A DNA stretch of 64,000 nt from Pseudoxanthomonas japonensis (GCF_010093445.1 NZ_PDWW01000002.1:232381-296380); one strand, 5' to 3'. Shown: positions 1 to 8,260, counted from the stretch's first letter. Translations and numbers: made by a program. Notes: generated from the sequence alone by a model not told the origin.

Positions 1-951
1 CAGGTGGCGCCGGCGGTGGCGGTCGGCTGTCCGGTCATCATCAAGCCGGCGACGGCGACGCCGCTGTCCTGCCTGGAGTTCGTGGCGCTGCTGCACGAAG
101 CCGGCCTGCCGGAAGCCTGGTGCCAGACCTTCCTGCCCGACGGCAACGAACTCGCGGAGAAACTGGCGACAGACCGGCGCATCGCCTTCCTCAGTTTCAT
201 CGGCTCCGCCCGGGTCGGCTGGTCGCTGCACGCCAAGCTCGCCCACGGCGCGCGTTCCGCGCTGGAGCACGGTGGCGTCGCGCCGGCCATCGTCGACCGC
301 AGCGCCGATCTCGGACGGATCATCGAACCGATCGTCAAAGGCGGCTACTACCATGCCGGCCAGGTCTGCGTGTCGACGCAGCGCGTGTTCGTGCACCAGG
401 ACATCGCCGACGACTTCACCGGGCAACTGATCGCACGTGTCGAGGCACTGCGCACGGGCGACCCGACACTGCAGGACACCGAGGTGGGGCCGCTGATCCT
501 GCCGCGCGAAGCGGACCGGGTCGCGGAATGGATCGAAGAGGCCGTCAAGGGCGGTGCGACGCTCGCGACCGGTGGAAAGCGCCTCTCCGGGACGACGCTG
601 CAGCCGACGGTGCTGCTCGATCCGCCGGCCGATGCGCGGATATCGACGCAGGAGGTGTTCGGTCCGGCGCTCGCGGTATACCGCTACGACGACCTCGACG
701 AGGCCATCGCCCGTGCCAATGCCTTGCCCACCGCGTTCCAGGCGAGCGTCTTCGCCCAGGACATCGGCGTGGCCATGCGCGCCGCGGACCGCCTGGACGC
801 ATCCGCCGTGATGATCAACGACCCCACCGCCTTCCGCACCGACTGGATGCCCTTCGCGGGACGCCGGGAATCCGGCTACGGTACCGGCGGCATTCCCTAC
901 ACCATGCGCGACATGACGCAGGAAAAGATGATCCTCATGCGCAGGAGCTGA
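1..951 (+). CDS. aldehyde dehydrogenase family protein, C-terminal part
   Basis: The reading frame is open to the left edge, so the N-terminal part of the gene lies outside the window; about 316 of the usual 480-500 residues remain. The family oxidises aldehydes to acids with NAD(P)+ in the cytoplasm. The visible part holds the cofactor-binding KPA..TP segment, FIGSARVG (the family's F-T-G-S-x-x-V-G), the general-base glutamate in ALEHGG, and the catalytic cysteine in GQVCVSTQR, 34 residues later. The EVFGP motif follows. All catalytic residues are present, so it looks functional. The substrate cannot be told from sequence. A GTG at position 4 is an in-frame internal codon, not the start. Confidence 0.9.
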   Translation, partial: QVAPAVAVGCPVIIKPATATPLSCLEFVALLHEAGLPEAWCQTFLPDGNELAEKLATDRRIAFLSFIGSARVGWSLHAKLAHGARSALEHGGVAPAIVDRSADLGRIIEPIVKGGYYHAGQVCVSTQRVFVHQDIADDFTGQLIARVEALRTGDPTLQDTEVGPLILPREADRVAEWIEEAVKGGATLATGGKRLSGTTLQPTVLLDPPADARISTQEVFGPALAVYRYDDLDEAIARANALPTAFQASVFAQDIGVAMRAADRLDASAVMINDPTAFRTDWMPFAGRRESGYGTGGIPYTMRDMTQEKMILMRRS

Positions 952-1066
952 GGGTTCCCGCGGGCCGGGCTTCGTAAGGCGTCCGGCCACCGATCCCCAG
1001 AATGGGTGAGGCGCAGCGGGTCCGTTCGCTGCATGGATACAATCCTGTCCGGTACCGGAGGGTCAT

Positions 1067-4000
1067 GTGTCCAGCGTGATTGCCACTGCGCGACGATGGG
1101 CCACGCTGTCGTGCCTGACATGCGTGCTGCTGGTCCACACGGAACCGGCAGCGGCGGCGTCATCCGGACTGGCCGCGTACCACCGCAGCACCTGGAGTCA
1201 GCAGGACGGCGCGCCGCCGGACATATGGGCCCTGGCGCAGGATCCCGGCGGCACGCTGTGGCTGGGCACGGGCATCGGCCTGTACCGCTTCGACGGCATC
1301 CATTTCGAGCGCTACAACGCGCCACAGGGCAACGGCTTCGCGTCCAGCAACATCACGGCCCTGTTGGCCGACTCGCGCGGCCGGCTGTGGATCGGGTTCT
1401 ATCCCGGCGGCATCAGCGTGCTGGAGGCGGGCAGGTTGAAGCACTATCCGCCTTCGCCCGTGGTGCCGGCGGGACTGGTGATGCGGATCGCCGAGGACAG
1501 GGCGGGCCATATCTGGGTGCCGTCCTTCACGGGGCTCTACCGCTTCGACGGCGACCGCTGGCAGCGCGCCGGCGCCGGCATGGGCTTTCCCTACCGGTAC
1601 GCGGATGACGTCCTGGTGGACGCGAAAGGAACCGTGTGGGTCGCCGCAGGCGACACGCTGCTGAAGCTGCCCCCGGGCGCAGCCAGGTTCGAGCAGACCG
1701 GGGTCGCGACCGGCGCCTACACGTCGCTCCTGGAAGCGCCCGACGGAACGCTCTGGATCTCCGACGGGACGTACGGCACGCGCTCCATGCCCTCGCAGCC
1801 CAAGGCGTTCGGCGTCGGCCATTTCGCCAGCATGCGCCTGGACAGGAACGGCGCGTTGTGGGGAACCGACCGCCGCCGCGGCGGCCTTGCCCGCATCGCA
1901 GGCCTGGACCGGCTGCCCGCGGGATACGCACTCAGCGAGCAGGACATTGCGGAGACCATCCAGCGTCGAAACGGCCTGGCCTCGGATCGGGCGGTGCCGG
2001 TGCTGGCCGACCGCGAGGGCAACATCTGGGTGGGCACCAACATGGGGCTGCACCGCTTCCGGCCGAGCAGCGTGCAGGTGTTGCAGGACGAACGGCTGAG
2101 CCAGAGCGGTGTCTACGGGATGGCGTTCTCGCCGACCCATGGGCTGCTGGTTTCAAGCGGACGGCAGCTCTACGGCGTTACCGACCGCGATCTGACGTTG
2201 CTCGCCAGCTCGGTCGGCAGGGGGATCTACGCGATACATGCCGCCGGTCCCACGACTTACGTCTTCGCATGGAACGACGCGTACGAATACGCGGCCAAGG
2301 GCCTGCACGCACTGGCCATGCCGGGCACGGGCAATCTCGGTGCGGTGGCAGGCGACGGCGCCGGCGGCTTTTTCGTCATGCGCGAAGGCCAGGGACTGTT
2401 CCACTACGACGGGAAGACCTGGACGGGCATCGGGACGGGCGCCATTCCTCCCCACGGCGCCACATCGCTTCTCCGCGGCCCCGACGGATCGCTGTGGATA
2501 GGCTACAACGGCAGTCGAATCGTCCATTGGCACGACGGCGCCGCCCGGGTCTTCGGGGCGAAGGAGGGGCTCGACATCGGCACGGTGTCCGCCCTGGAAA
2601 ACGTGGAGGAGGGCGTGCTGGCCGGTGGCGAGAGCGGTGTCGCCCTGCTTCGCGACGGACAGGTCCGGCCCCTGCGTACCACGGAGCGGAATCGCCTGAG
2701 CGGCATCACGGGGCTCCTGCGCAGGCCGGGCGGCGACCTCTGGATGAATGGCGTCAACGGCATCTTCCACGTGTCGGCCGGGGAACTCGGGAAGGGCCTC
2801 GGGGGCGGACGTCTGGACGGTCGTCTCTACGACACCGCCGACGGCATGCCCGGCATCGCGCAGCAATCGACGTTGATGTCGACGATCGTCAACGATGGCG
2901 CGGGGCGGCTCTGGTTCTCGACCAACCAGGGCCTGGCGATGATCGATCCGGCAAAGCCATTCCACAATCCCGTCGCGCCGACGGTCGGCATCCGGGGGCT
3001 TGCCATCGGCGAGGTCGACTACGGGCGGGTCGACGGGAAGGCACTCCAGGCCGGCACCCGCGACATCCGCATCCGCTATGCGGCGAGCAGCCTGGCCTAC
3101 CCCGAGCGGGTGCGCTTCCGCTACCGGCTGGATGGGCTGGATGCGGAGTGGCAGGACGCGGGACATCGCCGGGTCGCGTACTACACCAATCTCGGGCCCG
3201 GAAAGTACCGGTTCCGAGTCCAGGCCGCCAACGAGAGCGGCGTCTGGAGTACCGGAGAAGCCACGATGGCCTTCTCCATCGCACCGCGCTTCACGCAGAC
3301 CTGGTGGTTCTTCGCTCTTTGCGCGACCGCTGCCGCGGCCCTCGTGTACTTCGTCCACAAGCTTCGGCTGAGGCGCATGTCCCGGCGCATGCGCATGCGG
3401 TTCGAAGAACGGCACCGCGAAAGGGAGCGCATCGCCAGGGACCTGCACGACACCCTGCTGCAGAGTTTTCACGGTCTGCTCCTGCGATTCCAGGCCGTCG
3501 CCAACCTGCTGGGCAGGGAAGACCCCATTCGTGCATCGCTGGAGCAGGTCATGGACCGCGGCGAGCAGGCCCTCGTCGAGGGGCGCGAGCGCGTGCAGTC
3601 CCTGCGGCAGGCGGAGGCCTCCGTGCCTGACGACCTGCCGCAGGCCTTCGCCAGCATCGGTCGCGAACTGAATCACGAGGATGCCGTCGATTTCAGCGTG
3701 GTCTCGAAGGACACGCTGCCGCCGTTGGACGCCGTCATCCGGGACGAGATCTACTGGATCGGGCGCGAAGCGCTCGGCAACGCCTTCCGGCACTCGGAGG
3801 CCGACAGGATCGACGTCGAGGTGTCCGTGACGAACGGAAACATCCGGTTCCGTTTCAGCGATGACGGACGGGGCTTCAGCGAAGACGTTCTGCGGTCCGG
3901 CGGTCGCGACGGCCATTGGGGGCTGCGCGGCATGCGCGAACGGGCCATCGACATCGGTGCGGAGCTGCGGATCTACAGCCGCCCGGGAAGCGGGACCCAT

Positions 4001-4090
4001 GTCGAGCTGCTGGTGCCTTCAAGATCGAGATCGCGCAAGGGGCATGAAGGGCCTGCGCATCGGGGAGCGTCACGGGAAGCGCTGCCATGA
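1067..4090 (+). CDS. beta-propeller sensor histidine kinase (orphan, HisKA_3 type)
   Basis: A membrane sensor kinase of 1007 residues. A signal peptide (about 1-30) leads into a large periplasmic region of repeated W-x-G-T/LYRFDG blades typical of two-component regulator propellers, then a Y_Y_Y domain. One membrane helix lies near 745-767. The cytoplasmic part has a HisKA_3 dimerisation helix with the phospho-acceptor in ARDLHDTLLQSFHG (His794), and an ATPase domain with N-box NAFRHS (near 905) and G-box DDGRGF (near 932). There is no receiver or DNA-binding domain, so a separate NarL/LuxR-type regulator is expected, but none is in the window. The GTG at 1067 is chosen because GGAGG sits at 1057-1061; the ATG at 1065 is in a frame that stops after four codons. 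The signal is probably a polysaccharide or other periplasmic ligand, an inference from related propeller kinases. Confidence 0.9.
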   Translation: MSSVIATARRWATLSCLTCVLLVHTEPAAAASSGLAAYHRSTWSQQDGAPPDIWALAQDPGGTLWLGTGIGLYRFDGIHFERYNAPQGNGFASSNITALLADSRGRLWIGFYPGGISVLEAGRLKHYPPSPVVPAGLVMRIAEDRAGHIWVPSFTGLYRFDGDRWQRAGAGMGFPYRYADDVLVDAKGTVWVAAGDTLLKLPPGAARFEQTGVATGAYTSLLEAPDGTLWISDGTYGTRSMPSQPKAFGVGHFASMRLDRNGALWGTDRRRGGLARIAGLDRLPAGYALSEQDIAETIQRRNGLASDRAVPVLADREGNIWVGTNMGLHRFRPSSVQVLQDERLSQSGVYGMAFSPTHGLLVSSGRQLYGVTDRDLTLLASSVGRGIYAIHAAGPTTYVFAWNDAYEYAAKGLHALAMPGTGNLGAVAGDGAGGFFVMREGQGLFHYDGKTWTGIGTGAIPPHGATSLLRGPDGSLWIGYNGSRIVHWHDGAARVFGAKEGLDIGTVSALENVEEGVLAGGESGVALLRDGQVRPLRTTERNRLSGITGLLRRPGGDLWMNGVNGIFHVSAGELGKGLGGGRLDGRLYDTADGMPGIAQQSTLMSTIVNDGAGRLWFSTNQGLAMIDPAKPFHNPVAPTVGIRGLAIGEVDYGRVDGKALQAGTRDIRIRYAASSLAYPERVRFRYRLDGLDAEWQDAGHRRVAYYTNLGPGKYRFRVQAANESGVWSTGEATMAFSIAPRFTQTWWFFALCATAAAALVYFVHKLRLRRMSRRMRMRFEERHRERERIARDLHDTLLQSFHGLLLRFQAVANLLGREDPIRASLEQVMDRGEQALVEGRERVQSLRQAEASVPDDLPQAFASIGRELNHEDAVDFSVVSKDTLPPLDAVIRDEIYWIGREALGNAFRHSEADRIDVEVSVTNGNIRFRFSDDGRGFSEDVLRSGGRDGHWGLRGMRERAIDIGAELRIYSRPGSGTHVELLVPSRSRSRKGHEGPAHRGASREALP

Positions 4091-4411
4091 AGCGTCGTCT
4101 TTCCTGCGCCTGCCGCATCCCGGCGCGTGTTCGCCGCGTCTGCCGTGCACGCGACCACGTCGTTTCCGTGCCGCGGCTGTAACCGCCGGCCTTGCAGGAG
4201 GACAGGCCGCGCGACCGGACTGCGTTGCTCCGTGCCCGCCGCCATCGCGTGATGGCGCGTGCCGAGCCGTCGGGCCCGGGTCCGTGGTGGGCTTGGGCTT
4301 GCCCGGTTGTGCTCCGGCGCCTGCGGCCCTAGGATCGGCCGGACACACGCGCCGGCAGCGCTGCTGCCCGCGGCTCCGCCCCTCGTACAGCACCGCTGAA
4401 GGAGCACCCGC
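4091..4411. other. intergenic region with no clear gene
   Basis: About 320 bp separate the kinase from the barrel protein. No coding frame with a good start was found. A weak promoter-like pair, TTGTGC at 4308-4313 and TAGGAT at 4330-4335 with a 16-bp gap, might serve the downstream gene, but the match to the sigma-70 consensus is poor. No terminator hairpin is evident. Confidence 0.4.
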
Positions 4412-5203
4412 ATGACGGCGTTTCCCCGTGTCCTTGCGTTCCTCGGGTTGTCCATCGCCTCATCCTGCGCCTGGGGTCAATCGGGAGCGGCCGCGGAGGA
4501 GAGTGCGGACGCATGGCGCTTCCGGCTGACGCCCTATGTCTGGGGTTCGTCGACCGACGGTACGTTCGCGCATGAACGACTGCCGGTGACGTTGCACACC
4601 TCCAAGAGTTTCAGCGACTCGCTGGAGGAACTCGATGCCGGCGCGATGGGTGCGTTCGAGGCGCGCAAGGGCCGGCACGGCCTGCTGCTGGACGGGCAGT
4701 TCGCCAAGCTCTCCACCACCGTGTACGCCCCGGTCGCCGGTACCGCACTGCCGGTGCGGTTGAAGACGCGCACCACCAGCGGACTGGTGGCATGGCGCTA
4801 TGGCCTGGTCGAGCGCGAGCGCACGCATCTGGATCTGGTGGCTGGCGTACGCGTGTGGTCGGCGCGGGTGCGCATGGCCTACGCCGTGCCCGTGCCGACG
4901 CCGCCGCCGGTCCCGCAGCAGTATGCCGGCGAGCAATCGCACCGCTGGGTGGATGCGCAGGTTGGCGTGAAAGGGCGGCACGGCTTCGCTAACGGCATGT
5001 TCGTCGGCGGCTGGGTGCTGGCCGGCGCCGGCGAGTCGGACCTGTCCACCGACGTCATGCTGCTGGCCGGCTACGACATCAACGAGCGGTTCTCGCTGAT
5101 CGCCGGCTACCGGCGGCTGACGACCGATTTCGAGACCTCCGGCGGCTTCCGCTTCGATACCACGATGCAAGGCCCCGGCCTTGGCATGGAGTACCGGTTC
5201 TGA
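4412..5203 (+). CDS. putative outer-membrane beta-barrel protein
   Basis: A 263-residue protein with a cleavable signal peptide (about 1-22, ending in CAWGQ). The mature part alternates polar and hydrophobic residues in short strands, such as the RFRLTPYVWGSS start, and ends in the aromatic signature EYRF that the BAM machinery recognises. These features fit an eight- to ten-strand outer-membrane barrel. A proline-rich loop (VPTPPPVPQQ) probably faces outward. The start is supported by GGAG at 4400-4403. It is followed 42 bp later by the M20 peptidase on the same strand, so the two may be co-transcribed. No specific function is recognised. Confidence 0.75.
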   Translation: MTAFPRVLAFLGLSIASSCAWGQSGAAAEESADAWRFRLTPYVWGSSTDGTFAHERLPVTLHTSKSFSDSLEELDAGAMGAFEARKGRHGLLLDGQFAKLSTTVYAPVAGTALPVRLKTRTTSGLVAWRYGLVERERTHLDLVAGVRVWSARVRMAYAVPVPTPPPVPQQYAGEQSHRWVDAQVGVKGRHGFANGMFVGGWVLAGAGESDLSTDVMLLAGYDINERFSLIAGYRRLTTDFETSGGFRFDTTMQGPGLGMEYRF

Positions 5204-5245
5204 CCGCCATCATCGCGCCGCGCCCGCGGCCACAGGAGTGACGTC

Positions 5246-6526
5246 ATGGGTATCGCACGTACCGCGCTGTGCACCGCCACGTTGATGCTGGGCCTCGGCG
5301 CCGCCAGCGCGCCCGCACGGGCAGCGACGGCCGATGCGGCATTGCGCACCGCCGCCACGAAGGAGCAGGCCGCGGTCATCGACACGCTGCGCGACCTGGT
5401 GACGGTGGAATCCGGTTCGACCGACCACGAGGGCGTCGCCACGTTGATGACCTATCTGGACAAGCGCCTGCGGGCGCTCGATGCCAAGGTCGACCGCGTG
5501 GCGTCGGCGAGCGGTGGACCCGACATGGTGCGTGGTGTCTTCACCGGGAAGGGCACGCTCAGGGTGATGCTGATCGCCCACGCCGATACCGTGTACGACC
5601 GCGGCATCCTGGCCAGGGAGCCGTACCACCGGAAGGGCAATCTGCTGTACGGCCCGGGCATCGCCGACGACAAGGGCGGGATCGCGGTGATCCTGCACGC
5701 GCTTGCGCTGTTGAAGGCGCGCGGCTGGAACGACTACGCCACGGTCACCGTGCTGTTCAATCCGGACGAGGAAATCGGCTCGCCCGGGTCCGGCGAAACC
5801 ATCGCCACGCTGGCCGAGCAACAGGACGTGGTGCTGTCGTTCGAGCCATCGCCGGCCAAGGCGGTCATCGAACACGAAGGCGTGCTGTTGAGCGCGGCCG
5901 GCACGTCGCAGGTGCGGATGACGGTACAGGGTTTGTCCGCACACGCGGGTGCGGCGCCGGAGCAGGGCCGCAATGCCCTGCTGGAACTGGCGCACCAGCT
6001 GGTGCAGACCAGGGACGTGGCCACCGGCGTGCCCGGTGCGCAACTCAACTGGACCACGGCGAGCGCGGGCACCGCACGCAACCAGATTCCCGAGCGCGCC
6101 GAAGCCGGCGGCGACGCGCGCGTGATGCAGGCCGACAGCAACGACAACCTGCTGGCCGCCCTGCAGGCCAAGGTGAAGGAAAGCCAGCTGGTCCCGGATA
6201 CCACCACCACGGTGACGCTGGAACCGTTGCGTCCCATCTATGTGGCCGGCGAACGCGGTCGTGCGCTGGCCGACCTGGCGCGCAGCATCTATGCCGAACT
6301 CGATGGCCGGCAACTGCTGATGCATCCGACCACCAACGGCGGCACCGATGCGGGCTTCGCCGGACGCTCCGGCAAGGCCGCGGTGCTGGAGGGGCTGGGA
6401 CTGGCGGGGTGGGGCTACCACGCGCGCAACGAGTACATCGAGATCGACTCCATTCCGCCGCGCCTGTACCTGGCATCGCGGATGCTGATCGAGCTGGGCA
6501 AGCGCGCCTCGCCGCCTGCCCGGTGA
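5246..6526 (+). CDS. secreted M20 family metallopeptidase (glutamate carboxypeptidase-like)
   Basis: A zinc peptidase of 426 residues with a signal peptide (about 1-27), so it acts in the periplasm or outside the cell. M20 landmarks appear in order: HADTVYD with the first zinc-ligand histidine (near 112), GIADDKGG with the bridging aspartate (near 141), PDEEIGSPGS with the general-base glutamate pair (near 174-175), and TNGGTDAGF. The lid/dimerisation domain lies between about 210 and 320. The closest pattern is the CPG2-type carboxypeptidases, which remove C-terminal glutamate; the true substrate is not certain. The start is supported by AGGAG at 5234-5238. Confidence 0.9.
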   Translation: MGIARTALCTATLMLGLGAASAPARAATADAALRTAATKEQAAVIDTLRDLVTVESGSTDHEGVATLMTYLDKRLRALDAKVDRVASASGGPDMVRGVFTGKGTLRVMLIAHADTVYDRGILAREPYHRKGNLLYGPGIADDKGGIAVILHALALLKARGWNDYATVTVLFNPDEEIGSPGSGETIATLAEQQDVVLSFEPSPAKAVIEHEGVLLSAAGTSQVRMTVQGLSAHAGAAPEQGRNALLELAHQLVQTRDVATGVPGAQLNWTTASAGTARNQIPERAEAGGDARVMQADSNDNLLAALQAKVKESQLVPDTTTTVTLEPLRPIYVAGERGRALADLARSIYAELDGRQLLMHPTTNGGTDAGFAGRSGKAAVLEGLGLAGWGYHARNEYIEIDSIPPRLYLASRMLIELGKRASPPAR

Positions 6527-6756
6527 TCGCGCGGTCACTGGGGCTGCGTACGTCTCGGTTTCGCCGAGCGCCCCGCAAGAGGTCGCCCGTTGCGGCGGGA
6601 CCTCCTTGTCTCTGACGTCATGGGGTGTGCGTCCGGGAACGCGCCTGACGACGGATCGCTGCATACGTCAGGGGCATGGTTGCCCATCGCTGTGAGGTCG
6701 GAAATCGTACTCTGGCCTCTGCATGCCGATGGGGTAGCGCGATCATCGCGGCGTGC
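6527..6756. other. intergenic stretch upstream of the 22-bp array
   Basis: No supportable gene is seen in these 230 bp. Several frames are open by chance because of the GC content, but none has a convincing ribosome site. The last 35 bp contain array-like fragments (GATCAT at 6741, CATGCC at 6722) that do not keep the 22-bp phase, so the array may have a decayed left edge here. No promoter could be assigned with confidence. Confidence 0.4.
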
Positions 6757-7122
6757 GATGGACGGTGGCATGGCGTTCGATACCACCACAGGTCGCGCGA
6801 CAAGACGCGCCACATGACGCACCACCCTGCGCATGGTGGCGCGGGATATCCGTCGACGTGTCGGCCGATACCGGTCGGTATCAATGCTTATGCCCCTGCG
6901 TATCAGCGATCACCTGCGTGCCCATGGCGCGCGATGCCCGTGCGTATGACGCGTCATCATCTGCGGTATGGAGCACCTCATCCGGTGACATGGCGAGCGA
7001 TACCAACTGGTATCGACGATGATGCCGGCTGGTATGTCGGTCCATGACCGCGCTGCTGTCGCGCGATGATGCGCCATATGGAACGCCGGTCGGTGTGATG
7101 CGATGCGTGCGGTGTGCGGATG
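6757..7122. repeat. 22-bp-periodic array of degenerate palindromes (about 15-17 units)
   Basis: Starting at 6757 the sequence falls into consecutive 22-bp rows without a single indel up to 7086. Each row is a 16-bp dyad (S-A-T, ten variable bases, A-T-S) plus a GC-rich 6-bp linker, often GCGNNC. Counting 15 rows by eye: T at column 15 in 15 of 15, G or C at column 16 in 15 of 15, A at column 2 in 14, T at column 3 in 11, A at column 14 in 11. The best units are GATACCGGTCGGTATC (6867-6882) and GATACCAACTGGTATC (6999-7014), each with 7-bp perfectly complementary arms. After a 2-bp slip the ATG half-site recurs at 7098 and 7120. The unit length is not a multiple of three, so this is not a peptide repeat. 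The 22-bp spacing is about two helical turns, which would put every site on one face of the DNA. Confidence 0.85.
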
Positions 7123-7156
7123 AAATGTTAGAGGTTTTTCCGTGTGCTGCGTCCTA

Positions 7157-7193
7157 CAGTGGAGGCGTCTGCCAGAGGGCAGGCATCCCACTG
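7157..7193 (+). promoter_or_regulatory. leader stem-loop upstream of the small helical protein
   Basis: The outer arms CAGTGG (7157-7162) and CCACTG (7188-7193) enclose an inner stem GTCTGCC/GGCAGGC closed by the loop AGAG. The hairpin lies 10 bases before the Shine-Dalgarno AAGGAGA at 7204-7210. It has no T-run and so is not a terminator. It could affect translation or mRNA stability of the gene at 7215. The pairing is seen in the sequence; the role is inferred. Confidence 0.55.
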
Positions 7194-7214
7194 ACAAGGA
7201 ACCAAGGAGAGGGT

Positions 7215-7718
7215 ATGAGTCAAAACATCGTGGACATCATCTTCGACGATGAGGCATTGACGGATATCGACGGAGCGTTGACGACACTGGACACGCGGTT
7301 CGCGGGACTGGTGGCACTGGATCCGGTGAAGCGGCGCAGGTTGCACAAGATGGGTGACAAGTCGGAGGCGTTCTGCCGGTTGGCGGTCGATGTGCTGACG
7401 GCCAATCCGCAGATCCTGCCGGCGAACTTCGACCTGGCGGCGCTGCAGCGGGACGTCGCGGCGCTGGATGCGCTGCGGTTGCGCACGGTGCAGGTGATGC
7501 GCCTGTACCAGCGGATGCTGGATACGGAGATGGCCCTGGGCAGCGACATGATGTCGAACTCCGTGGAGGGGTATCGCCTGCTATCACTGGCCGGCAAGGG
7601 CTCGGGACTGGACGGGCTGCGCAAGCAGCTGGCGGTGCGGTTCAAGAACAAGCGGTCGAAGAGCGAGCCCGACGAGGATTTGCTGCCGGAGGCGGGCAGG
7701 GCGGCAGATAGGGAGTAG
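7215..7718 (+). CDS. small helical protein of an uncharacterised family, downstream of the 22-bp array
   Basis: A cytoplasmic protein of 167 residues with no signal peptide or membrane segment. It is predicted by eye to be almost all alpha-helical, with an acidic N-terminus, a central HKMGDKSEAFCRLA segment (about 44-57), a NPQILPANFD turn, a DTEMALGSDMM segment and a charged tail (KNKRSKSEPDEDLL). From memory this order (MGDK, NP..P, DT...GS, a final L..RF) resembles a widespread group of hypothetical 150-170-residue proteins of unknown function; no search was possible. The start at 7215 is set by AAGGAGA five bases upstream; earlier in-frame starts run back through the hairpin and array. 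It is the only gene in its transcription unit, between the array and a strong terminator. No function is assigned. Confidence 0.85.
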   Translation: MSQNIVDIIFDDEALTDIDGALTTLDTRFAGLVALDPVKRRRLHKMGDKSEAFCRLAVDVLTANPQILPANFDLAALQRDVAALDALRLRTVQVMRLYQRMLDTEMALGSDMMSNSVEGYRLLSLAGKGSGLDGLRKQLAVRFKNKRSKSEPDEDLLPEAGRAADRE

Positions 7719-7743
7719 TCGTCCTGGCATGTGAGTGTTGGCG

Positions 7744-7771
7744 AATGGGGCCGCGAGGCCCCATTTTCTTT
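7744..7771 (+). terminator. rho-independent terminator
   Basis: A perfect 9-bp stem AATGGGGCC/GGCCCCATT with the tetraloop GCGA is followed by TTCTTT. It ends the transcription unit of the small helical protein 25 bp after its stop codon. Confidence 0.85.
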
Positions 7772-7918
7772 GGCGGTGCCGGGTGTTTCCGCCTGTCGCC
7801 GCCATCAGCAGTTGCCGGGCGGGCCGCTGGATGCAGCTACAGGCCGGCTTGTCGGCCGCGCTCACCCAGCCTCCGGTCTGGAAAATGTACGCTGGCCCAT
7901 TTTCCGGGAGTCATCCCC

Positions 7919-8260
7919 ATGAAGGTCGAGCGCACCCGCCATGTCGATGCCAGTGAGCAGGATGAGTCCGAGGGGTACGACTACTACTACGAGTACGACA
8001 TCTACTTGTTCACTGACGGCTCCACCAGCGTCGCAGCGCGCAGCTACGTCGATGAGCCGCATGAAGCGCACTTCCTCAGCATCGAGGAACACGGACGTTC
8101 GCGCACGCTGGTGGATGCCGACCTGAAGCGCTCGCTGTTCCAGGCAGCGCAGTCGCACCTTCGTAGCGAGGGCAAGACGGACCTGCGGTGGTTGAGTGGC
8201 AGGGGCGACGGCTATGAGCCTGTTTCTGCGGGTGGGGCTGAAGGTGACGCTGGTGGTTGA
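7919..8260 (+). CDS. hypothetical acidic protein
   Basis: A 113-residue soluble protein with no recognised domain. The N-terminal third is rich in acidic residues and tyrosine (SEGYDYYYEYDIY), followed by a segment compatible with beta strands (YLFTDGSTSVAARSYVDEP) and a helical part. GGGAG at 7906-7910 supports the ATG at 7919; longer in-frame extensions run back over the preceding terminator and are rejected. It stands alone between the terminator and the convergent AbiJ-like gene. The C-terminal glycine-rich tail may be unstructured. Confidence 0.65.
   Translation: MKVERTRHVDASEQDESEGYDYYYEYDIYLFTDGSTSVAARSYVDEPHEAHFLSIEEHGRSRTLVDADLKRSLFQAAQSHLRSEGKTDLRWLSGRGDGYEPVSAGGAEGDAGG

Noticed and set aside
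1065..1067. ATG at 1065 as the kinase start
   Set aside because: It is in another frame that stops after four codons; the GTG at 1067 is in frame and has a good ribosome site.
2153..4000. A 615-codon open frame opposite the sensor kinase
   Set aside because: It is a GC-driven shadow of a kinase with intact propeller, HisKA_3 and ATPase motifs.
6676..7047. Open frames of 60-123 codons across the 22-bp array on both strands
   Set aside because: The 22-bp unit gives only quasi-repeated peptides (RPIPVGI, RAIPTGI) every 66 bp. No frame has a good ribosome site, and several frames are open at once, as expected for GC-rich repeat DNA.
6757..7122. The array as a CRISPR locus
   Set aside because: There is no constant repeat separated by unique spacers; the conserved positions are only the dyad edges, the period is 22 bp, and no cas genes are nearby.
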